DNA of 64,000 nt from Blautia hominis (GCA_002270465.1 NQOF01000011.1:1-64000); one strand, 5' to 3'; shown: positions 27,283 through 38,859, counted from the stretch's first letter. Numbers and translations: made by a program. The notes: generated by a model from the letters alone, not told the origin.

Positions 27283-27876
27283 TTACGAAAATAATAATGC
27301 ATGAACTTTATCGGAAAGTTCACCTCTCTTGGAATCAAACATGGCCTTAAAGGTACAGTTTTCCTCGATTCCACCATATATAAGGACAAAGCCGCCGCGG
27401 ATATTTCTGTGTTCTTTGGAAAGAACCAGTTTTCCGCCCTTTTTCTCGGCTATGCCTGAAATTTCTTTTTCAAAGCCCTGCGGCATTCTCTTCAAATCTT
27501 CAGGTGAGAAACAAATTTCCCCTTCCTGAGCCAGAACGAATTTGTCCAGCATTTTGCGAAGCATGTTGAAATATGTCTCGTCATCTGCAGAAAGCAGTGT
27601 GTTATAGGCTCTTTCCAATACTTCGGAAATTACTTCCTGCTTTGCTTCCAGAAGCGCTTTTCTTTTCTGCAGATCACAGGAGGAAAGTGCGCGTTCCTTA
27701 ATATTTTCAACATCAGCATCCGCTTTTTTGGAGATACGTCCGCATTCTGCTTCCGCCTTTTTTTTCATCTCCTGTTTTACTGCTTCTGCGCTTTTCTGCG
27801 CCCGGTCGATGATATCATTAGCGGAGCTTTTTGCTTCATCCAGAATCTGGCTTTTCATTTTTTCTAATCCAGTCAT
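27283..27876 (-). CDS. atpE: V/A-type ATP synthase subunit E (peripheral stalk)
   Basis: The 197-residue stator subunit has a long N-terminal coiled coil (about 5-95, rich in Lys, Glu and Ala) and a C-terminal globular domain with RGGFVLIYGGIEENCTF near 160-176, which is the family signature that binds the head. It pairs with the small coiled-coil subunit encoded at 30645-30953 to form the peripheral stalk. The start follows AAAGGAG. The 76-bp gap to atpK shows no terminator. Confidence 0.93.
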   Translation of the reverse strand: MTGLEKMKSQILDEAKSSANDIIDRAQKSAEAVKQEMKKKAEAECGRISKKADADVENIKERALSSCDLQKRKALLEAKQEVISEVLERAYNTLLSADDETYFNMLRKMLDKFVLAQEGEICFSPEDLKRMPQGFEKEISGIAEKKGGKLVLSKEHRNIRGGFVLIYGGIEENCTFKAMFDSKRGELSDKVHALLFS

Positions 27877-27952
27877 TCTTTAGCTCTCCTTTACTATTTC
27901 TATTCTGTCCTGTAATATCTGTCCCCATGCAGGGACTGCCCTCCTTTTATGA

Positions 27953-30462
<2,510 letters not shown>

Positions 30463-30492
30463 ACTCTCATCCCTCCTTCAACTCGTTTTCTT

Positions 30493-30627
30493 GTAACTAT
30501 TCAGTCCCCTCACAGTTGCAGTCAAAAATCCATGCTAAATCGCCTTTGGCGATGGGATTTTTGCATTGCTTTTGGGGCGCTTTCTTACGGTCAGCACAGC
30601 AAATGTGCGGACCTGCTGAATCGTTAC
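30493..30627 (-). mobile_element. MITE of the GTAACTATTCAGT family, copy D, inside the ATPase operon
   Basis: Left end GTAACTATTCAGTCCCCTC, right end GACCTGCTGAATCGTTAC. The 8-mer GTTTTCTT stands on both sides (30485-30492 and 30628-30635), a perfect target duplication. Internal hairpins GCCTTTGGCGATGGG and GGATTTTTGC match copy B. Confidence 0.93.
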
Positions 30628-30644
30628 GTTTTCTTTTCTTTCTC

Positions 30645-30953
30645 TCAGACTAATTCGGAAATAATCAAATCAACCGCTTCTTTTTCCCGGCTTTTTGCCG
30701 CGCTCTTCAGCTTCTCGATTTCTTTTCCGGCCTCCAAAAGGGCCTCGTCCGTCTGCTGCTTTCCAAAAGTTTCAGCAGAATCTCTGAGTTTTTTCGCCTT
30801 CTGCTGCGCTTCGGAAACCATATCGGAATACAACTTTTCGGAAGCTAGTTTTGCTTCCTCCGAAATCTTTTCACTCTGGCGCTTTGCATCCGCAACAACG
30901 TTTGCTGCCTCCTGCTCCGCATCCCGGATTTCTTTGATTGTTCCTTCTATCAC
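30645..30953 (-). CDS. atpH: V/A-type ATP synthase peripheral-stalk subunit (H/G-like)
   Basis: The 102-residue protein is almost entirely a charged coiled coil (from IKEIRDAEQEAANVVADA to KSREKEAVDLIISEL). It corresponds in position and size to AhaH of Methanosarcina or the small stalk subunit (NtpF) of Enterococcus, which pairs with subunit E. Sequence identity is low in this family, so the call rests on position and shape. It is the first gene of the operon and starts with GTG at 30953 after GGTGGTG. The gene order H I K E C F A B D matches archaeal A-type operons. Confidence 0.85.
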   Translation of the reverse strand: MIEGTIKEIRDAEQEAANVVADAKRQSEKISEEAKLASEKLYSDMVSEAQQKAKKLRDSAETFGKQQTDEALLEAGKEIEKLKSAAKSREKEAVDLIISELV

Positions 30954-30979
30954 AGTATCACCACCTTCACATAGTTTAA

Positions 30980-31008
30980 ATATTACTATGAATTATGCAA
31001 TTTGTCAA
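30980..31008 (-). promoter_or_regulatory. promoter of the V/A-ATPase operon
   Basis: Minus strand reads TTGACA, 17 nt, TAATAT: consensus -35, near-consensus -10, about 27 nt before the GTG start of atpH. Confidence 0.85.
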
Positions 31009-31071
31009 TTTGTTCACAATATTTTTAACCGAATTACACGAAAAAAAGTTGCCTTATTTTGGTAATCCCGA

Positions 31072-31113
31072 TAAAAAAAGAGAGATTGTATATAATTTAC
31101 ACAATCTCCCCGA
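31072..31113 (-). terminator. intrinsic terminator of the binding-protein gene
   Basis: GGGGAGATTGTGT pairs with ATACAATCTCTC on the minus strand, followed by seven T. Confidence 0.85.
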
Positions 31114-31139
31114 ATGTCTTTGTTTAATTTGACTTTATC

Positions 31140-32381
31140 TTACTCGTATAAGTAATTCTTCAGCTTCTCATCATCCAGACTGGCTGCATCAATCCACCGA
31201 TACCCCGGATTGATAAAGGAATCATTCTCCAGCCCCAGCCAAGCCCTGGCTGCCGCTACCACTGTGGCATATCCCATGCCGTACGGATTCTGGGCAATAA
31301 CTCCGGCCTCTCTTCCGTTTTTGATGGCTTCCTTCTGCTTCTTGCCTGCATCAAATCCGACTACCGCCATGTCTTCTTTTCCCGCTTCCTCAAGCGCGTC
31401 CAGAACCTCATCTGCCGTCATCTGATTGGTACAGAAATAGCCTTTCAGATTTGGGTTTTCATCCAGCACTTTTGCAGCCATTTCCTTGACGGACATCTCC
31501 TCATTTTCATAGGAGACATTCACAATCTTGATCTCCGGATGGTTTGCAGCGATCTCGTCGGCAAACCCTGCTTCTCTGTCCTGGCTGCTCTCAGAACTTT
31601 CAATATGGGCCATGACTGCGATCTCACCGCTGCCTCCAATGGCTTCGCTGAGTTTTTTAGCAGCGTCCGCTCCTGCTGCCTTGTTGTCTGTGGCGCAGAC
31701 AGAGTTCACAGTCCCTGTCACAACGCCTGAATCCAGCACCACAACCGGGATTCCATTCTCCTCTGCAGTCTCAAGCTGTGCCTGACAGGATTCCATATCT
31801 ATGGCTGCCAGACAGAGAACCCCCGGGTTCTCAGCCAGGACCGCGTCGATGATATTGATCTGACTCTCCACATCCGTCTCATCGGACGGTCCTTCAAAGG
31901 ATAGTTTTATCTTATCATCACCTTTATATTCCAGTTTTTTATTTAAATCTTTTACGGCTGCTTCCATGCCTTTTTTTACAGTTTCCCAGTAGCCTGTCTT
32001 GGTGCTCTTGACAACTACTGCAATATGGCCGCCTGCCTCCAGATCCAATCCCTCCAGGGACGTATAATCAATGGTACCGGCACTGCTCTTCAGGGTTGTC
32101 ATGGTCAGATCTTCAGACATGTCAGCGTCTTTCTCTTCTTCCGCATCCTGACTTTTCTCATCCTCACCGGTATTCACTGCGTTCTCTGTATTATCTTTTT
32201 CCTCTTCCTTCTGATCCTCTTCTGTATCTTTCTGAGGTTCCCCATTACTTCCCACAACCGGTTTATCTTCGGCTTTTGCCTCTGTATTCACAGGTACCTC
32301 ATTCTTATCCTTATCACCGCATCCTGCCAGGGAACCCACTGCCAGCGCGATGCATAATAAAGCAACTATCGTACGTTTCAT
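31140..32381 (-). CDS. solitary sugar-type ABC substrate-binding lipoprotein
   Basis: The 413-residue protein is a type I periplasmic binding protein of the sugar/autoinducer class (PF13407). Residues 1-21 are a lipoprotein signal ending SLAGC. Residues 23-95 form a very acidic linker (runs of Glu, Asp and Lys), which would hold the domain away from the membrane. The binding domain starts near 110 with HIAVVVKSTKTGYWETVKKG and includes VLCLAAIDMES, GIPVVVLDSG, and AVVGFDAGKKQ. The start follows GGAGGTAGG. No permease or ATPase gene is adjacent, so it may serve a transporter elsewhere or act as a sensor. Confidence 0.92.
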   Translation of the reverse strand: MKRTIVALLCIALAVGSLAGCGDKDKNEVPVNTEAKAEDKPVVGSNGEPQKDTEEDQKEEEKDNTENAVNTGEDEKSQDAEEEKDADMSEDLTMTTLKSSAGTIDYTSLEGLDLEAGGHIAVVVKSTKTGYWETVKKGMEAAVKDLNKKLEYKGDDKIKLSFEGPSDETDVESQINIIDAVLAENPGVLCLAAIDMESCQAQLETAEENGIPVVVLDSGVVTGTVNSVCATDNKAAGADAAKKLSEAIGGSGEIAVMAHIESSESSQDREAGFADEIAANHPEIKIVNVSYENEEMSVKEMAAKVLDENPNLKGYFCTNQMTADEVLDALEEAGKEDMAVVGFDAGKKQKEAIKNGREAGVIAQNPYGMGYATVVAAARAWLGLENDSFINPGYRWIDAASLDDEKLKNYLYE

Positions 32382-32536
32382 GCCCTACCTCCAAGGCTCA
32401 CACCATGCCCCTGCACGGCTTTACCAGATTTTTACATGGACTTCTCTTCATTTTAACTACGTTTCCATTATACACGAAACTATACATTAGTCCATATGCT
32501 TTTTGTAATAATTTCGTAAAATTTTCAGGAACTTTT

Positions 32537-33586
32537 CTATTCATTTTTCCCATAGTCCAGAAGATTCCATTCGCGTAAAATCCCGTAAATCACCAAAGCA
32601 GAGAGAGGGCCAAGCAAAAAACCTGCTCCTCCGTACAAAAAAAGTCCCAGATACACGGACAGCAGAACAAGCAGAGGGGATACACCCACTTTTTTTCCGA
32701 TCAGGCGGGGTTCCAGAAACTGCCTGACGCAGCTTGTGACAAGATAGAGGGCGATACATCCAACAGCACCCACGGCATTTCCCCTCAGGGCAAGTACCAG
32801 CGCTGCGGGCACAAGAAATGTTCCTGTTCCCAATACCGGCAGGGCGTCCAGAAGTCCCAGTGCCAGCCCGGCGAGGAGGAAATGGGATGTCCCCAGTAAA
32901 AACAGTCCGGCTATGCAGAGCAGAATAATAATTCCCATGATCTTTATCTGGGCTTTGAAATATTCCGCTATTCCGTTCTTCAAATTCCGGAAAAGATTTC
33001 TGATCTTCACGAAAACCGGCCAGGAGGCGAACTGTGCTTTCCAGTCTCCGTGTTCCTGCAGGATCAAAACCGCGGATACCACGCACAGGATCAGACCGCC
33101 TACCACCACCACACACGTTTTCATGGAATCCACCGCAGCTTCCATGGACTGGCTTCCGCCAAAAAAAGAACTTCCCAGATTGTTGAGCTGCATATAAATA
33201 TACTGACTGCTCTCCTGGGCCGGTATTCCCATTGTGTACTCCACCTGTCTGCAGCATTGTCCTATGATTTGGCAGAATTCTTTTTTTATTACCGGATAGT
33301 AGGAGATCAGCCGGCCAATCTGTGTGGATAGAGCCTGGAGAAGCCACATGAAGCCAAGAATGCTTCCCACTGAGAGAAGAAGGATCAGAACCGCGCCAAT
33401 GCCGCCCTCTGTAAAGTGAAGTTTTCTGCAGAGTTTCCGGTCAGCCAGCCATCTGGCCGCCGGAAGTATGGCGAGTGCCAGAAGCCCACCTAATAGAAAT
33501 GGGAGCATCACAGGTACCGCATATTTCATTATCAGAAATACGCCTGCGAATACTCCCACTGTTATGCCCGCCTTCTTCCATCTCAT
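32537..33586 (-). CDS. AI-2E/YtvI-type integral membrane protein
   Basis: The 349-residue polytopic membrane protein of the AI-2E transporter superfamily starts with two close hydrophobic helices (ITVGVFAGVFLIMKYAVPVMLPFLLGG) and ends with the family block RQFLEPRLIGKKVGVSPLLVLLSVYLGLFLYGGAGFLLGP, split around residues 280-320. The closest functional label is the sporulation protein YtvI, which fits this host, but transport of AI-2 or of ions by relatives is also known. I chose the start at 33586 (MRWKKAG) after GGTGAG; the longer frame has no site. Confidence 0.82.
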   Translation of the reverse strand: MRWKKAGITVGVFAGVFLIMKYAVPVMLPFLLGGLLALAILPAARWLADRKLCRKLHFTEGGIGAVLILLLSVGSILGFMWLLQALSTQIGRLISYYPVIKKEFCQIIGQCCRQVEYTMGIPAQESSQYIYMQLNNLGSSFFGGSQSMEAAVDSMKTCVVVVGGLILCVVSAVLILQEHGDWKAQFASWPVFVKIRNLFRNLKNGIAEYFKAQIKIMGIIILLCIAGLFLLGTSHFLLAGLALGLLDALPVLGTGTFLVPAALVLALRGNAVGAVGCIALYLVTSCVRQFLEPRLIGKKVGVSPLLVLLSVYLGLFLYGGAGFLLGPLSALVIYGILREWNLLDYGKNE

Positions 33587-33648
33587 CTTCCACTCACCAT
33601 ACCTTATTTTTTTATTCTTCTCTATCAGTATGTGTGGACTTTTCTTAC

Positions 33649-34311
33649 CTATACTATAGGAAAATTTCCAGAGGGCTTTACCTGGAATTCCATTTTTTTC
33701 TTTGTTTTTGGATGGATAAATGATAATTTGTATGCACATAAAGCTATGTACTGCCATTCTTTTTCTTTCCCTGCCTGAGGGTTGTATTTGGTATCCCCCA
33801 GCAGTGGGTGGCCTGCATATGCCATCTGGACACGGATTTGGTGATGACGGCCTGTCAGAAGGTGGATCTCCAGTAACGATCTGTCTTCCTCCTCTTTTAA
33901 TACACGGTATTTCAGAACGGCTTTTTTACTTTGAGGTGTTTTTTGCCTGGATACTCTGGATGTGTTGGTTTTGGGGTCTTTGATCAATTCATTTTCCAGG
34001 CGGGATTCTTTTTCGGTCAGAATGCCGCTGACAGCGGCAATGTAGTATTTTTCCATTTTGCCGTTTTGGATCTGGGTGTTTAGATCTTTGGCTGCCTCTT
34101 TGGTTTTGGCGAAGACCAGGATGCCTTCCACGGGCTGATCGAGGCGGTGGATCACGGCTAGGTAGGGAGGATCGCCTTTTGAGGTCAGGTAGGTTAGGAG
34201 GGTGGATTCCAGGTCTGGGGCGTTGATCTTTTTGGTTTGGACGGGGAGGCCTGGGGGTTTGTGGCAGATTAGGAGGTGGGGGTCTTCGTATAGGATTTTG
34301 GGGGTTGTCAT
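33649..34311 (-). CDS. RluA-family RNA pseudouridine synthase
   Basis: The 220-residue enzyme isomerises uridine to pseudouridine in rRNA or tRNA. The catalytic aspartate is Asp58 in HRLDQPVEGIL; the family blocks LLICHKPPGLPVQ (13-25) and LLEIHLLTGRHHQIRVQMA (about 150-168) are present. It lacks an N-terminal S4 domain, so it is a short form like RluA/RsuA relatives YlyB-less types; the target base cannot be told. The start ATG at 34309-34311 follows AAGGACC. The leader is unusual: from the promoter at 34693-34717 to the start codon it would be about 375 nt and contains a 205-bp palindrome. Confidence 0.93.
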   Translation of the reverse strand: MTTPKILYEDPHLLICHKPPGLPVQTKKINAPDLESTLLTYLTSKGDPPYLAVIHRLDQPVEGILVFAKTKEAAKDLNTQIQNGKMEKYYIAAVSGILTEKESRLENELIKDPKTNTSRVSRQKTPQSKKAVLKYRVLKEEEDRSLLEIHLLTGRHHQIRVQMAYAGHPLLGDTKYNPQAGKEKEWQYIALCAYKLSFIHPKTKKKMEFQVKPSGNFPIV

Positions 34312-34351
34312 AGTTATGGGGTCCTTTTTGATTTTTATTGGCAAGAGGGAC

Positions 34352-34556
34352 GGGAAATACAGGGGGATGGGGCCGGGGTGTGGGCTGTGTCCGCGTGAAG
34401 CGTTCCGCTGTCCCGAAGCTAACCTGCTCCCATACACTAAATTCGTCAGCAATGGCTTCCTCATTAAGTGTCTGGGGCAGGTGGATCTTCGTGACGCTCC
34501 ACTGAAACATCACACGGACACAGCCCACACCCCGGCCCCATCCCCCTGTATTTCCC
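34352..34556 (-). repeat. 205-bp palindrome with 42-bp perfect arms
   Basis: Positions 34352-34393 (starting GGGAAATACAGGGGGATGG) are the exact reverse complement of 34515-34556 over 42 bp. The 121-bp centre is also self-complementary but imperfect: GTCCCGAAGCTAACCTGC near 34409-34426 pairs with the segment around 34472-34495 at about 24 of 31 positions, leaving a loop near 34440-34460. Arms are G+C-rich and stand out from the AT-rich sequence to the right. No target duplication is visible. As RNA on the minus strand it would be one very long hairpin in the leader of the RluA gene. Confidence 0.97.
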
Positions 34557-34692
34557 TGGTTATCTCTGTCGGTAAAATAATTAAAACCAAGCCTGATTGA
34601 TAGCTTTATATTATGAAAAAAATGCTGTTGATGTGCTATGCAGAAAACGGAAGGATTGGTGTGTGACAGGGGAACTTTGTTTGCCTGAGGGT

Positions 34693-34722
34693 ATTATAGC
34701 ATAGAATTCAAAAAATGAACAA
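34693..34722 (-). promoter_or_regulatory. probable promoter of the RluA gene
   Basis: Minus strand reads TTGTTC (overlapping the upstream terminator stem), 18 nt, TATAAT at 34693-34698. The -10 is perfect, the -35 weak. Confidence 0.55.
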
Positions 34723-34759
34723 CCGTCATATCTTCGATTTTCGGATACAACGGTTGTTC
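34706..34759 (-). terminator. intrinsic terminator of the candidate large RNA
   Basis: GAACAACCGT pairs with ACGGTTGTTC with inner TATC/GATA pairing, followed on the minus strand by ATTTTTTG. No protein-coding gene ends before it, so it closes the non-coding transcript that starts near 35744. Confidence 0.88.
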
Positions 34760-35744
34760 TAATGATCTGCGTTATTCAATTTTTTTATTCCTTTCTTTTT
34801 CTATTATTGATAAAAAATCCGGAATGAATACTGTTATTTTGTTCTTTCCTTATTCTTCTATACTTCTTTTTAATCTTCTCATTCCCTATTTATAAATCTT
34901 TCACTCTGAATTCTTAATCTCTTTGAGCTTCCTTTCATTTCTTGTATGAACGTTCTACCCAAATCCCTTTTGGACTCTGACAAAACCTTCTTTGAAATGG
35001 TCTTCACTCTTCTTGGATATTGAAATTCTGGTTATTTGATAAGATTTATTGAAAGTTCATATCAAATCTATTATGGATAATAAAAAGCTTCTAACAAATA
35101 GTTCGGGCTATTTTGTTTTCAAAACATTTCTTTATACATTTCTTCGGGATATAAAATAACTTACTTCTTTTTCAAGAACTTCTAAATACAACAGGCTTAT
35201 TTCAACAAATATAACTTATTATATCTTCTACATTTTTTATATCTTTGAATGATGTATAAATACTTTGTTCTTTCAAAATATATTTCTTTACATATATCCT
35301 GAAACCTTTTTATTACTTTTGTGGTAATTGTTCAATATGAGGGCACTTTTTGATATATCACCTAACCGCTTATTTATCCTCTTAATAGGATTCTTTTTCG
35401 GTCTTATGTAGTTAGGTCTTTCTCTAGGGAACTATGCCTTACCACTCTCATATTGATAATTGATATTCGCTATTTCCAATGGAATATACCTCCTTATCAA
35501 TATTTCAAATGACACCTTTTACATTACTTTTTATCCTTGGTACTGTTATTCTTTTGTACTTTTTGTATCTCTCATACGTTGTACTGTTTACATTACTCTG
35601 GTTCCTATTATGTATTCTCCATACACTTTAAGGAGATATAATGTTTTATCTTTTGTACCTTGTAGCCAACTTCTTAAATAAAATTTATCTTCTCTTAGTT
35701 AAGAATTGGTTATGTAGTAATGTGTGTAGGTGTTTTCTTTTGAT
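34760..35744 (-). ncRNA. candidate large structured non-coding RNA (about 1.03 kb with terminator)
   Basis: The stretch between a near-consensus promoter and an intrinsic terminator has no credible gene in any frame: stops are frequent and the longest frames lack ribosome binding sites. Its minus strand is A-rich and dense in local hairpins. Examples are ATATTGATAA with TTATCAATAT around a TTCCATTGGAA hairpin (35445-35500), ACCTAAC with GTTAGGT enclosing ATCCT/AGGAT (35360-35420), TTCTTGAAAAAGAA with a GAAA loop (about 35168-35181), ATTTGATA with TATCAAAT (35040-35070), and CCAAA/TTTGG (34957-34972). The size and ornate look resemble GOLLD- or ROOL-like bacterial RNAs, but I cannot assign it to a known class. 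Confidence 0.6.
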
Positions 35745-35750
35745 GGTTAT

Positions 35751-35779
35751 ATATTACCATGGGTCGTTTTATTTGTCAA
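35751..35779 (-). promoter_or_regulatory. strong promoter of the candidate large RNA
   Basis: Minus strand reads TTGACA at 35774-35779, 17 nt, TAATAT at 35751-35756, preceded by A/T tracts that could act as an UP element. Transcription would start near 35744 and run away from the aconitase-like gene. Confidence 0.88.
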
Positions 35780-35915
35780 TATACTTTTTGAAAAAAGTTT
35801 TGTTTTTTTATAAGTTATATCTATAGCATTATTAAGCTGTAAATTATCTGTTTTTATGTGAATTTACTATACAATTCTTGAAAAGCATAATAATTCTGAA
35901 CATTGGAAATTGCCA

Positions 35916-35999
35916 AAATAAAACACCGTACGACACATTATTTTATCCTTCATACCGGAAATGTCTGGTTTTGTCGGATAAATCCTGTGCCGTACGGCC
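35916..35999 (-). terminator. branched intrinsic terminator of the aconitase-like gene
   Basis: Minus strand: GGCCGTACGGCAC pairs with GTGTCGTACGGTG, enclosing a second stem TTATCC/GGATAA, and ends in TTTTATTTTGG. It lies 7 nt after the stop codon. Confidence 0.85.
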
Positions 36000-36005
36000 T
36001 TTATG

Positions 36006-38294
36006 TTAACCTCTGTAGTAGTTGATCAGACAGCCTTTCAGAATGATCTCACGTTCATCATCTGTCAGATCACCTATTTTAACTGTAAATTCTGTACAGG
36101 AATCTCCTGCCACATAGATTTTTATTTCCTCTGCCTTTTCCTCCACAGCCTTTCGGATTCCCGGAAGGAACAGATAATCGCCTTTCTTGAACGGCAAATC
36201 ACCGGCCTTTATGAGCAGAGGAAGCATACCCCAGTTGATCAGGTTGGAGCGGTAGCGTTTGGTCGCGTATTCATTGGCAATGTTAGCCCATCCGCCCAGT
36301 ACTTTCTGACAGGAAGCAGCCTGCTCTCTGGCTGAACCGTCGCCCGGCTTAACTGCGAAAATGGTGCTTCCGATCCCTGTGTTGGAGCTGTCCATATCAG
36401 GATACAGTTCTTTCAGTTTGTCCCACACCGGTTTCAGTTCAGGCACAGCTTCCAGCGGACAGTTTCCTTTCTCACGGGCTTTCTCCGCAGCCTGGATCTT
36501 TTTTGCCAGCGGTACATACTCCGGATCTTTTCTGGACAAGGTAAATTCGGCAAGTCCCAGAGGGTTGGAGCGGAAGGATGAAGTCTCGCCGGACGGGATC
36601 AATTCATCTGTTGTGGTGACCGGATCATGGATCTCGGATACCACCTTAAGCACCAGGTTCTCTGTGAGAGCCGGCATTTCAGGCCAGTCCTTGATGTTGG
36701 GACCAAACTGTATTTCTGTATCCGGGTCAGCGATGCCTTTGCTGTCAAAAACCCGGTTCTCATAAATGGCCTTGTCAAAGAAATAGCGCGGTTTTGTATA
36801 TTTCACATCAAAGTCAGTTGCCGCGGTCAGATATCCCTTGTTTGCTGCAGTGGCTGCTATGGAACGGGCATCCATCAGAGCCACAGAGGAGATCTGTCCG
36901 TTCTGTACTTTGGAGCCTTCCCGGTTAGGGAAGTTTCTGGTTGAATGGCGGATGCTCAGGGCATTGTTTGCAGGAGTATCTCCGGCGCCGAAGCAGGGGC
37001 CGCAGAAGGCGGTCTTCACAATAGCACCTGTCTGCATCAGGTCTGCCAGGACTCCGTTCTTGGCAATCTCCATGTAAATCGGTGTGCTGGCCGGATAAAC
37101 ACTTAATGTAAAGGCATCTGAACCAATGCTGGTGCCTCTTAAGATGTCCGCGGCATCACAGATATTCTCAAATCCGCCGCCTGCACAGCCTGCAATGATT
37201 CCCTGCTCCACATACAGCCTGCCGTCATGTACCTTATCTTTCAGTGTAAAGGGGATCTTGCCGTCCAGGCTCACCTGTGCCTTCTTCTCCACATCATCCA
37301 GAATATCCATCAAGTTTGCGTTCAACTCTTCTATGGTGTAGGTATTGCTTGGGTGGAACGGCATGGCGATCATAGGTCTTACCTGGCTTAAATCCACATA
37401 GACCATTCCGTCATAATAAGCCACTGCTCCCGGAGCCAGTTCTTTGTACTCTTCTGCCCTTCCATGTATTTCATAGAAATCTTTTATGGTATCGTCTGTG
37501 GTCCAGATGGAGGAGAGACATGTGGTCTCTGTGGTCATAACGTCAATTCCAATACGGAAATCAGCACTCAGCCCGGAAACACCGGGGCCTACAAATTCCA
37601 TAACTTTATTCTTTACATACCCGTTGGCAAATACAGCGCCGATAATAGCCAGAGCAACATCCTGAGGTCCAACGCCCGGCATGGGCTTTCCGGTGAGATA
37701 AACACCTACAACCTCCGGCCTGTGTATATCATAAGTCTTTCCTAAAAGCTGCTTCACAAGCTCCGGACCACCCTCACCCATAGCCATTGTTCCCAGGGCA
37801 CCATAACGGGTATGGCTGTCGGAACCCAGGATCATCCTGCCGCCGCCTGCCAGCATTTCCCTTGCGAACTGATGGATCACTGCCTGATGAGGCGGCACGT
37901 ACATTCCGCCGTAGCGCTTTGCACAGGTCAGACCAAACATATGATCATCCTCATTGATGGTTCCGCCCACTGCACACAGAGAGTTATGACAGTTTGTCAG
38001 CACATAGGGAATGGGGAATTTTTCAAGCCCGGAAGCCCTTGCCGTCTGAATGATTCCTACAAATGTAATATCGTGGGATGTGAGTTTATCAAATTTAATC
38101 TTTAAATCATCCATATTCCCGGATGTATTATGTTTTTCTAAAATAGAGTAAGCCATTGTCTGCCTGGATGCCTCTTCCCTGTCAAGAGACGCTGCACCTG
38201 TCATCTGCGCAACAGCATTTGCTGCCTGGGGACCATCTTCCACCAGATCGGTCCCATTCACCAACCAGACACCGCCATCATAAAGTTTCACCAT
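36006..38294 (-). CDS. aconitase-family hydratase (YbhJ-like)
   Basis: The 762-residue cytosolic Fe-S enzyme belongs to the aconitase superfamily. The three iron-sulfur ligands appear as Cys in TNCHNSLC-type context (near 100), in GCAGGG (near 370) and CGPCFGAG (near 440). Other family blocks are [20 protein letters not shown] (near 158-177, written here in two parts: [20 protein letters not shown]) and RNFPNREG, the substrate-binding arginine region. The pattern fits the uncharacterised YbhJ-like branch better than AcnA or LeuC. No citrate synthase or isocitrate dehydrogenase lies nearby. The start follows AGGAGGATATATC, and a promoter is visible at 38353-38381. The substrate is uncertain. 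Confidence 0.88.
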   Translation of the reverse strand: MVKLYDGGVWLVNGTDLVEDGPQAANAVAQMTGAASLDREEASRQTMAYSILEKHNTSGNMDDLKIKFDKLTSHDITFVGIIQTARASGLEKFPIPYVLTNCHNSLCAVGGTINEDDHMFGLTCAKRYGGMYVPPHQAVIHQFAREMLAGGGRMILGSDSHTRYGALGTMAMGEGGPELVKQLLGKTYDIHRPEVVGVYLTGKPMPGVGPQDVALAIIGAVFANGYVKNKVMEFVGPGVSGLSADFRIGIDVMTTETTCLSSIWTTDDTIKDFYEIHGRAEEYKELAPGAVAYYDGMVYVDLSQVRPMIAMPFHPSNTYTIEELNANLMDILDDVEKKAQVSLDGKIPFTLKDKVHDGRLYVEQGIIAGCAGGGFENICDAADILRGTSIGSDAFTLSVYPASTPIYMEIAKNGVLADLMQTGAIVKTAFCGPCFGAGDTPANNALSIRHSTRNFPNREGSKVQNGQISSVALMDARSIAATAANKGYLTAATDFDVKYTKPRYFFDKAIYENRVFDSKGIADPDTEIQFGPNIKDWPEMPALTENLVLKVVSEIHDPVTTTDELIPSGETSSFRSNPLGLAEFTLSRKDPEYVPLAKKIQAAEKAREKGNCPLEAVPELKPVWDKLKELYPDMDSSNTGIGSTIFAVKPGDGSAREQAASCQKVLGGWANIANEYATKRYRSNLINWGMLPLLIKAGDLPFKKGDYLFLPGIRKAVEEKAEEIKIYVAGDSCTEFTVKIGDLTDDEREIILKGCLINYYRG

Positions 38295-38352
38295 GATATA
38301 TCCTCCTTGTCACTAATTTGTATCATTGTATACACTTATACAGTTCTTTTCT

Positions 38353-38381
38353 ATTATACGGATTATCACGCTAAAATGCAA
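38353..38381 (-). promoter_or_regulatory. promoter of the aconitase-like gene
   Basis: Minus strand reads TTGCAT at 38376-38381, 17 nt, TATAAT at 38353-38358, 59 nt before the start codon. Confidence 0.75.
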
Positions 38382-38455
38382 GCATTTTATCTCTCTATCG
38401 CTTTATTTAATTCAAGTGCCCTTACCGTCCGCATACCTTGTTCCGACAAGTGACT

Positions 38456-38775
38456 TCCATAAAGGGATGTAGCACGGTTTCCAATAAAATACCAAATAGG
38501 GATGCAGCACGATTTCAAATAAAATACCAAATAGAGATGCAGCAGGATTTGCAATAAAATACCAAATAGGGATGCAGCACAATTTTCAATAAAATACCAA
38601 ATAGGGATGCAGCACGGTTTCCAATAAAATACCAAATAGGCATGCAGCACGATTTCAAATAAAATACCAAATAGGCATGCAGCACAGTTTCCAATAAAAT
38701 ACCAAATAGGCATGCAGCACAGTTTCCAATAAAATACCAAATAGGCATGCAGCACAGTTGCCGGCAAAATACCAG
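38456..38775. repeat. tandem array, 35-bp unit, about 9 copies
   Basis: The block AATAAAATACCAAATAGG recurs exactly every 35 bp (38483, 38518, 38553, 38588, 38623, 38658, 38693, 38728), followed by SATGCAGCAC and a variable 7-bp part (GGTTTCC, GATTTCA, AATTTTC, AGTTTCC). There are no spacers. 35 is not a multiple of 3, so the open frames that run through it are artefacts. It fills the gap between the aconitase-like gene and the regulator gene. Confidence 0.93.
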
Positions 38776-38859
38776 AGCCGGAAAAGGCTGCGAAAAAAGC
38801 TGCCACATACCCCGGGTGGATTCCCCGCGGCATATGGCAGCTCTGGCATATGATCCTCT

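Noticed and set aside
33989-34528. A 179-codon minus-strand frame across the RluA gene and palindrome
   Set aside because: It is out of frame with the RluA gene, low in complexity (Pro/Arg-rich), and covers the palindrome arms.
35415-35490. Possible 15-codon leader peptide (TTG start after AAGGAGG) inside the candidate large RNA
   Set aside because: The site and start lie in a strong stem (ATATTGATAA with TTATCAATAT) and the frame ends at TAG after 15 codons; I treat AAGGAGG as a chance match in A/G-rich sequence, though it deserves a look if the RNA is expressed.
34760-35740. Decayed protein gene as explanation for the AT-rich region
   Set aside because: Short protein-like stretches exist in different frames, but there is no family I recognise, no frame order that makes one protein, and the promoter-terminator frame with many paired segments fits an RNA gene better. 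Not excluded.
38387-38849. Minus-strand open frames with repeated CCMPIWYFIGN-type peptides
   Set aside because: They run through the 35-bp tandem array; the unit is not a multiple of 3 and all three frames are open in the same way.
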